Positions 60,555 to 64,000 of a stretch of DNA of 64,000 bases are shown here, in pieces. The stretch covers positions 62,001-126,000 of the forward strand of contig NZ_JACSNR010000009.1 of NCBI RefSeq assembly GCF_016901815.1, written 5' to 3'. Position numbers and translations under genes: made by a program. The notes beneath the pieces are model-generated. The model was not told where the DNA came from and did not search any database. It saw only the letters and a program-made list of their open reading frames with translations. Origin of the DNA: Hydrogenoanaerobacterium saccharovorans. GTDB taxonomy: Bacteria; Bacillota; Clostridia; Oscillospirales; Ruminococcaceae. Position 1 is the first letter of the stretch, and each line of letters starts with the position of its first letter.

Positions 60555-61403
60555 ATGAAATATTCCCAGAGACCCAAGTATGAACGCCGCAATGAAACCA
60601 TTGCGGTACTGGTGATGATCCTCTTGTGCATCCCGGTTCTGTTCATCTACTTTTCCTTCTTTGCCAACGCCTTTATTCTGGACAGCACCGGTGAGCTGAC
60701 CCTGCAGAACTTCCAGTTCCTCTATCAGCCCATCCAGCTCAGCCAGTATACCGTGGAGCCCATCGGCAAAGCCTTCCGCAATACCGTGATCTTCACCGCC
60801 ATTGCCACCACCCTGGAAGTGACCATCAGCTGCATGGCAGGCTATGCCCTGGCCCGGATGGAATTCACCGGCAAGCGGGTGATCTCCTTCTCGCTGCTCA
60901 CCCTGCGGCTCTTCCCCGGTGTGCTGCTGCTCATCGGCGTGCTGTATGTCCTGCTGCACCTGGGCATCCTCAACACCCTCACCGGTGTCATCGTTGTGGC
61001 GATTGCCCTGCGTCTGCCCGGCAGTACCTTCATTATCCGCAACTTCTTCGCGGGGATTCCCCAGGATATTGAAAACTCCGCTCTGGTGGACGGCTGCAAC
61101 CGTCTGACCGCCTTCTTCCAGGTCATTATCCACATGGTAAAACCCGGCCTTGCTTCCATCAGCATTTTTGCCTTCATGAGCGCCTGGTCCAACTACCTGC
61201 TGTTCAATGTCCTGATCTTCAACACCAAAACCCCTGTGCTTGCCACCTATCTGCGCGTTCTCTCCCGGAACGACCAGATGATCGCTGACTATGGCGTATT
61301 CGCGGCGATGGCGATGGTCTATATGCTGCCGGTGCTGATCTTCTTCTTCATTTCGCAGCGTCAGCTCATGCAGGGAACCATTTCTGGAGGTAAAGGTATA
61401 TGA
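60555..61403 (+). CDS. ABC transporter permease (UgpE/MalG type)
   Basis: A 282-residue permease with six helices. The EAA loop is PQDIENSALVDGCNRLTAFF, near residue 170. CCAGGAGG lies before the ATG. Its stop overlaps the ATPase start (ATGA), so the two are translated together. Confidence 0.92.
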   Translation: MKYSQRPKYERRNETIAVLVMILLCIPVLFIYFSFFANAFILDSTGELTLQNFQFLYQPIQLSQYTVEPIGKAFRNTVIFTAIATTLEVTISCMAGYALARMEFTGKRVISFSLLTLRLFPGVLLLIGVLYVLLHLGILNTLTGVIVVAIALRLPGSTFIIRNFFAGIPQDIENSALVDGCNRLTAFFQVIIHMVKPGLASISIFAFMSAWSNYLLFNVLIFNTKTPVLATYLRVLSRNDQMIADYGVFAAMAMVYMLPVLIFFFISQRQLMQGTISGGKGI

Positions 61404-62512
61404 TCCGTATTGAAAATCTCCGCAAGGAGTTTGATAAGGGTGTTGTCGCTCTGGACAGCATCAATCTCACCTTTGATGAGGGCAGCTTCATTGCCCTGCT
61501 CGGCCCGTCCGGCTGCGGCAAGACCACAACCCTCAACTGTATTGCCGGCCTGCTGGAACCCACCAGCGGCTCCATCTACTTCGATGACCGGGATGTCACC
61601 AATCTGGCGCCCAAGGACCGCAACATCGGCATGGTGTTCCAGTCCTATGCCCTCTATCCCCACATGAAGGTCATCGACAACATCGCCTTCTCGCTCAAGC
61701 AGAAGGGCATGCCCAAGGCCGAACGCCATGAAAAGGCCCGTCAGATGGCCCGGAAGCTCCAGATCGAGCACCTGCTTGACCGTATGCCCGGTGAACTCTC
61801 GGGCGGTCAGCAGCAGCGTGTTTCCATGGCCCGCGCGCTGGTCAAGGAGCCGCAGGTCCTGCTGCTGGACGAGCCCATGTCCAACCTGGATGCCCGTCTG
61901 AAGATCGAGATCCGGGACGAGATCCGCCGCATCCAGCAGGATCTGGGCGTTACCTCCATCATCGTAACCCACGACCAGGAGGAGGCCATGGCAATGGCAG
62001 ACAAGATTGCCATCCTGGATAACGGACGCATCCAGCAGTTCGATACCCCTGAGATGCTCTACCACAAGCCCGCCAACCTGTTTGTAGCCCACTTCATGGG
62101 CAACCCGCCCATGAACTTCATCGATGCTTCGGTGGAGGAAGAGGACGGCACCCTCTGGCTGCGGGGCGGCAGCTTCCGGGTCAAGGCACCCGCAGCCATG
62201 GCGGAAAAGCTCGCCGGCAAGGCCGGACAGGCCGTGGTGATCGGCGTGCGCAGCCATCAGATGAATGTGCTGCTGGCTCCCGCTGAGGAGACCATGGAAC
62301 TGCACCTGTCGCTGGTGGAGAACCTGGGCAAGGACATCATGATCTCCGGCGATCTGGACGACGCCCTGGTGCGTGTGACCATTCCCGCCAACTTCGAGGG
62401 CAGCTATGAGCAGCTGCGGGAGCTGCGCCGTCAGGGCGGCAGCGTGTATCTGAAGCTGCATGAGGACTATAATATCTTTGACAGGGAAAGCGGAGTCAAT
62501 CTGCTGATCTGA
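61400..62512 (+). CDS. ugpC: ABC transporter ATP-binding protein (UgpC/MsmK type)
   Basis: A 370-residue ATPase. Walker A GPSGCGKTT (about residue 35), Q-loop VFQSYALYPHM, signature LSGGQQQR, Walker B LLLDEPMSNLD, H-loop VTHDQ. A C-terminal OB-fold regulatory domain (about 240-370) is typical of carbohydrate and glycerol-3-phosphate importers. The whole ATPase set for the binding protein and permeases is therefore present in one operon. The symbol is by analogy. Confidence 0.88.
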   Translation: MIRIENLRKEFDKGVVALDSINLTFDEGSFIALLGPSGCGKTTTLNCIAGLLEPTSGSIYFDDRDVTNLAPKDRNIGMVFQSYALYPHMKVIDNIAFSLKQKGMPKAERHEKARQMARKLQIEHLLDRMPGELSGGQQQRVSMARALVKEPQVLLLDEPMSNLDARLKIEIRDEIRRIQQDLGVTSIIVTHDQEEAMAMADKIAILDNGRIQQFDTPEMLYHKPANLFVAHFMGNPPMNFIDASVEEEDGTLWLRGGSFRVKAPAAMAEKLAGKAGQAVVIGVRSHQMNVLLAPAEETMELHLSLVENLGKDIMISGDLDDALVRVTIPANFEGSYEQLRELRRQGGSVYLKLHEDYNIFDRESGVNLLI

Positions 62513-62529
62513 ACAGGGAGGGACCAAGC

Positions 62530-63276
62530 ATGACATTTCTGGAACAGCTCAAGGCAGATCACGGCAGGAAGCTGATGATCGGCGGGCACCGGGGCCATCT
62601 TTCGGAAGTCCGGGAGAACACCATCGAAAACTACAAGCAGATCCTGGGCAGCGGCATCAGCCATATCGAGATCGATATCCAGCTCACCAAGGACGATGTG
62701 GCTGTGATCTATCACGATTATGAACTCAGCGAGCGCACCAGCCTCACCGGACGCATCCGGGATTACACCCTGGCAGAGCTCCGGGCTGCCTTTGAGATCG
62801 ATACCCTGGATGAGTCGGTGGCCTGGTGCAAGGAAAACCATCAGGCTATCGCCTTCGAGCTCAAGAGCCGGGCACTGGATATGTACGACTTCATGCCGGA
62901 GATCGCCTGTCAGATGGTGGAAGTGCTGCGGAAGTATGACTTCTTTGATATGTGCTTTGTATTCAGTACCGATTTCCGCACCCTGCGCATGATCAAGGAT
63001 ATGGAGCCCCGTACTCCCATCGGCCTGATCGTGCCCTTTATCCCGGCTGACCCGGTGAAGCTCATGCGGGAGATGGACGCCATCATCTATCTGGTGTACC
63101 TGGACTCCCTGAGCCCCGAGATCGTCCGCAGCCTGCATGAGGCCGGCTACTATGTGGACGGCTCCATCGTCAACACCCCCGAGCGCATGAAGGCAGCCAT
63201 TGAGCTGGGCGTGGACCTCATCGAGAGTGACCACCCGCTGGAGATGATGAAGCTGTATGAGGAGATGACCCGATGA
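62530..63276 (+). CDS. Glycerophosphodiester phosphodiesterase
   Basis: A 248-residue GDPD enzyme hydrolysing glycerophosphodiesters to glycerol-3-phosphate and an alcohol. Motif GGHRGHLSEVRENT gives catalytic His20, HIEIDIQL gives metal ligands Glu47 and Asp49, and IYHDYEL gives catalytic His62. No signal peptide, so it acts inside the cell on imported substrate, like UgpQ. GGGAGGG precedes the ATG. Confidence 0.92.
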   Translation: MTFLEQLKADHGRKLMIGGHRGHLSEVRENTIENYKQILGSGISHIEIDIQLTKDDVAVIYHDYELSERTSLTGRIRDYTLAELRAAFEIDTLDESVAWCKENHQAIAFELKSRALDMYDFMPEIACQMVEVLRKYDFFDMCFVFSTDFRTLRMIKDMEPRTPIGLIVPFIPADPVKLMREMDAIIYLVYLDSLSPEIVRSLHEAGYYVDGSIVNTPERMKAAIELGVDLIESDHPLEMMKLYEEMTR

Positions 63277-64000
63277 TCGCCAACTATCATACTCATACCC
63301 GCTGGTGCCGCCATGCCACCGGAGAGATCGAGGACTACATCCAGGAGGCGGTGCGCAAGGGGCTGAGAGCTGTGGCAATCACCGAGCATGTGCCCCACAG
63401 CCAGAACTTTGACCCCCGCCGGATGCAGTGGGAGGAATTCCCTGCCTACAACGCCGAGCTGGACCGGCTGATCGAGAAATATCAGGATCAGATCCATGTC
63501 ATCAAGGGATTTGAGTGCGAATACTATCCCTTCTCCCTGGAAAACTACAAGATGTTCCGGGATCAGTACGGCTATAAACTGCTGATCCTGGGCCACCATA
63601 CCAACAAGGACCGCACTGCCGACAACTTCGCCCGCAAGGGGGAAGCGGAGATGAAGCAGTATGCCGACGAGGTCATTGAGGGACTGCGTACCGGGCTGTT
63701 CACCTTCCTGGCCCATCCCGATGTGCCGTTCTGCGGCTATACCGGCTCGGCAGATTTTGCCCTGGAGCAGATGGGACGCATCTTTGCTGTCTGCGAGGAG
63801 CTGGGCATTCCGGTGGAGATCAACGCCAACGGCTACCGGGATAAGCGCGCCTATCCCGACCGCCGGGTGTGGGAGCTCTCCCGGCAGTACAAGCTCACCT
63901 GGCTCATCAATTCGGATGCCCATGAGGTGGCGCATCTCTGCGATGAGGCGGGTGTGGGCGGTACCGAAGCCTTTGCCCGGGAACTGGGCATTCCGGTCAC
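63273..64000 (+). CDS. PHP-family phosphatase (histidinol-phosphatase-like), cut by the window end
   Basis: The first 242 codons of a PHP-domain protein: NYHTHTRWCRHATGEIEDYI with the HxH motif, AITEHVPHS, KGFECEYYP, FLAHPDVPF and NSDAHEV, all of the metal site. The family includes HisK-type histidinol phosphatases and other small phosphate-ester hydrolases. Its ATG overlaps the upstream stop (ATGA), so it acts with the glycerophosphodiesterase rather than in histidine synthesis. Removal of phosphate from a product of the diesterase is a reasonable inference. Confidence 0.83.
   Translation, partial: MIANYHTHTRWCRHATGEIEDYIQEAVRKGLRAVAITEHVPHSQNFDPRRMQWEEFPAYNAELDRLIEKYQDQIHVIKGFECEYYPFSLENYKMFRDQYGYKLLILGHHTNKDRTADNFARKGEAEMKQYADEVIEGLRTGLFTFLAHPDVPFCGYTGSADFALEQMGRIFAVCEELGIPVEINANGYRDKRAYPDRRVWELSRQYKLTWLINSDAHEVAHLCDEAGVGGTEAFARELGIPV

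Overview
The window looks like chromosomal DNA of a GC-rich, strictly anaerobic member of the Clostridia (Firmicutes), most likely an Oscillospiraceae/Ruminococcaceae-type gut bacterium. This is inferred from AGGAGG ribosome sites, TTGACA-17-TATAAT promoters, T-box leaders, a CIRCE element, an oxygen-sensitive class III ribonucleotide reductase, a HydABC-type [FeFe] hydrogenase and the Firmicute S10/spc/alpha ribosomal gene order. I see no prophage, insertion sequence or CRISPR array.

Layout. 1-7.6 kb: end of the spc operon and the alpha operon (rplR to rplQ, with secY, adk, map and infA). 7.7-9.3 kb: peptide-type binding lipoprotein. 9.7-13.0 kb: anaerobic ribonucleotide reductase behind a NrdR-type control region; the canonical glycyl-radical tail of NrdD is encoded by a separate 54-codon gene before nrdG. 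13-24.3 kb: housekeeping and stress genes (acetyltransferases, fba, a 3D-domain protein, tRNA-Leu, CIRCE-controlled hsp20, chromate transporter pair, ornithine cyclodeaminase-like enzyme, a T-box-controlled M20 amidohydrolase, tspO). 24.5-30.4 kb: MarR with a heterodimeric drug exporter, then a divergent HxlR/OsmC pair. 30.5-36.6 kb: pyruvate carboxylase, a deletion scar joining remnants of two genes, an M23 protein and a lipoprotein. 36.7-45.7 kb: tRNA-Arg, a glycosyltransferase/flippase-like pair, T-box-serS, an orphan ABC ATPase, trmL, degV and small membrane proteins. 45.8-55.1 kb: two divergent hydrogenase-related operons, one encoding a putative sensory hydrogenase with regulatory modules, the other the catalytic HydCBA set. 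55.4-57.7 kb: tyrosine phenol-lyase with a divergent GntR regulator. 58.1-64 kb: a Ugp-like ABC transporter with a glycerophosphodiesterase and a PHP-family phosphatase (cut by the window end).

How it fits together: the genes describe fermentative anaerobic life, with hydrogen production from NADH and ferredoxin, deoxynucleotides made by a radical enzyme, anaplerosis by pyruvate carboxylase, and scavenging of amino acids and phosphodiesters. The most unusual element is the separate glycyl-radical domain at 12247-12411. It may be an essential second subunit of a split NrdD or a replaceable spare part like GrcA/YfiD for pyruvate formate-lyase. The next most interesting are the T-box on an amidohydrolase (specifier reads as Trp), the duplicated hydrogenase sensor/enzyme layout, and the deletion scar at about 34.9 kb.
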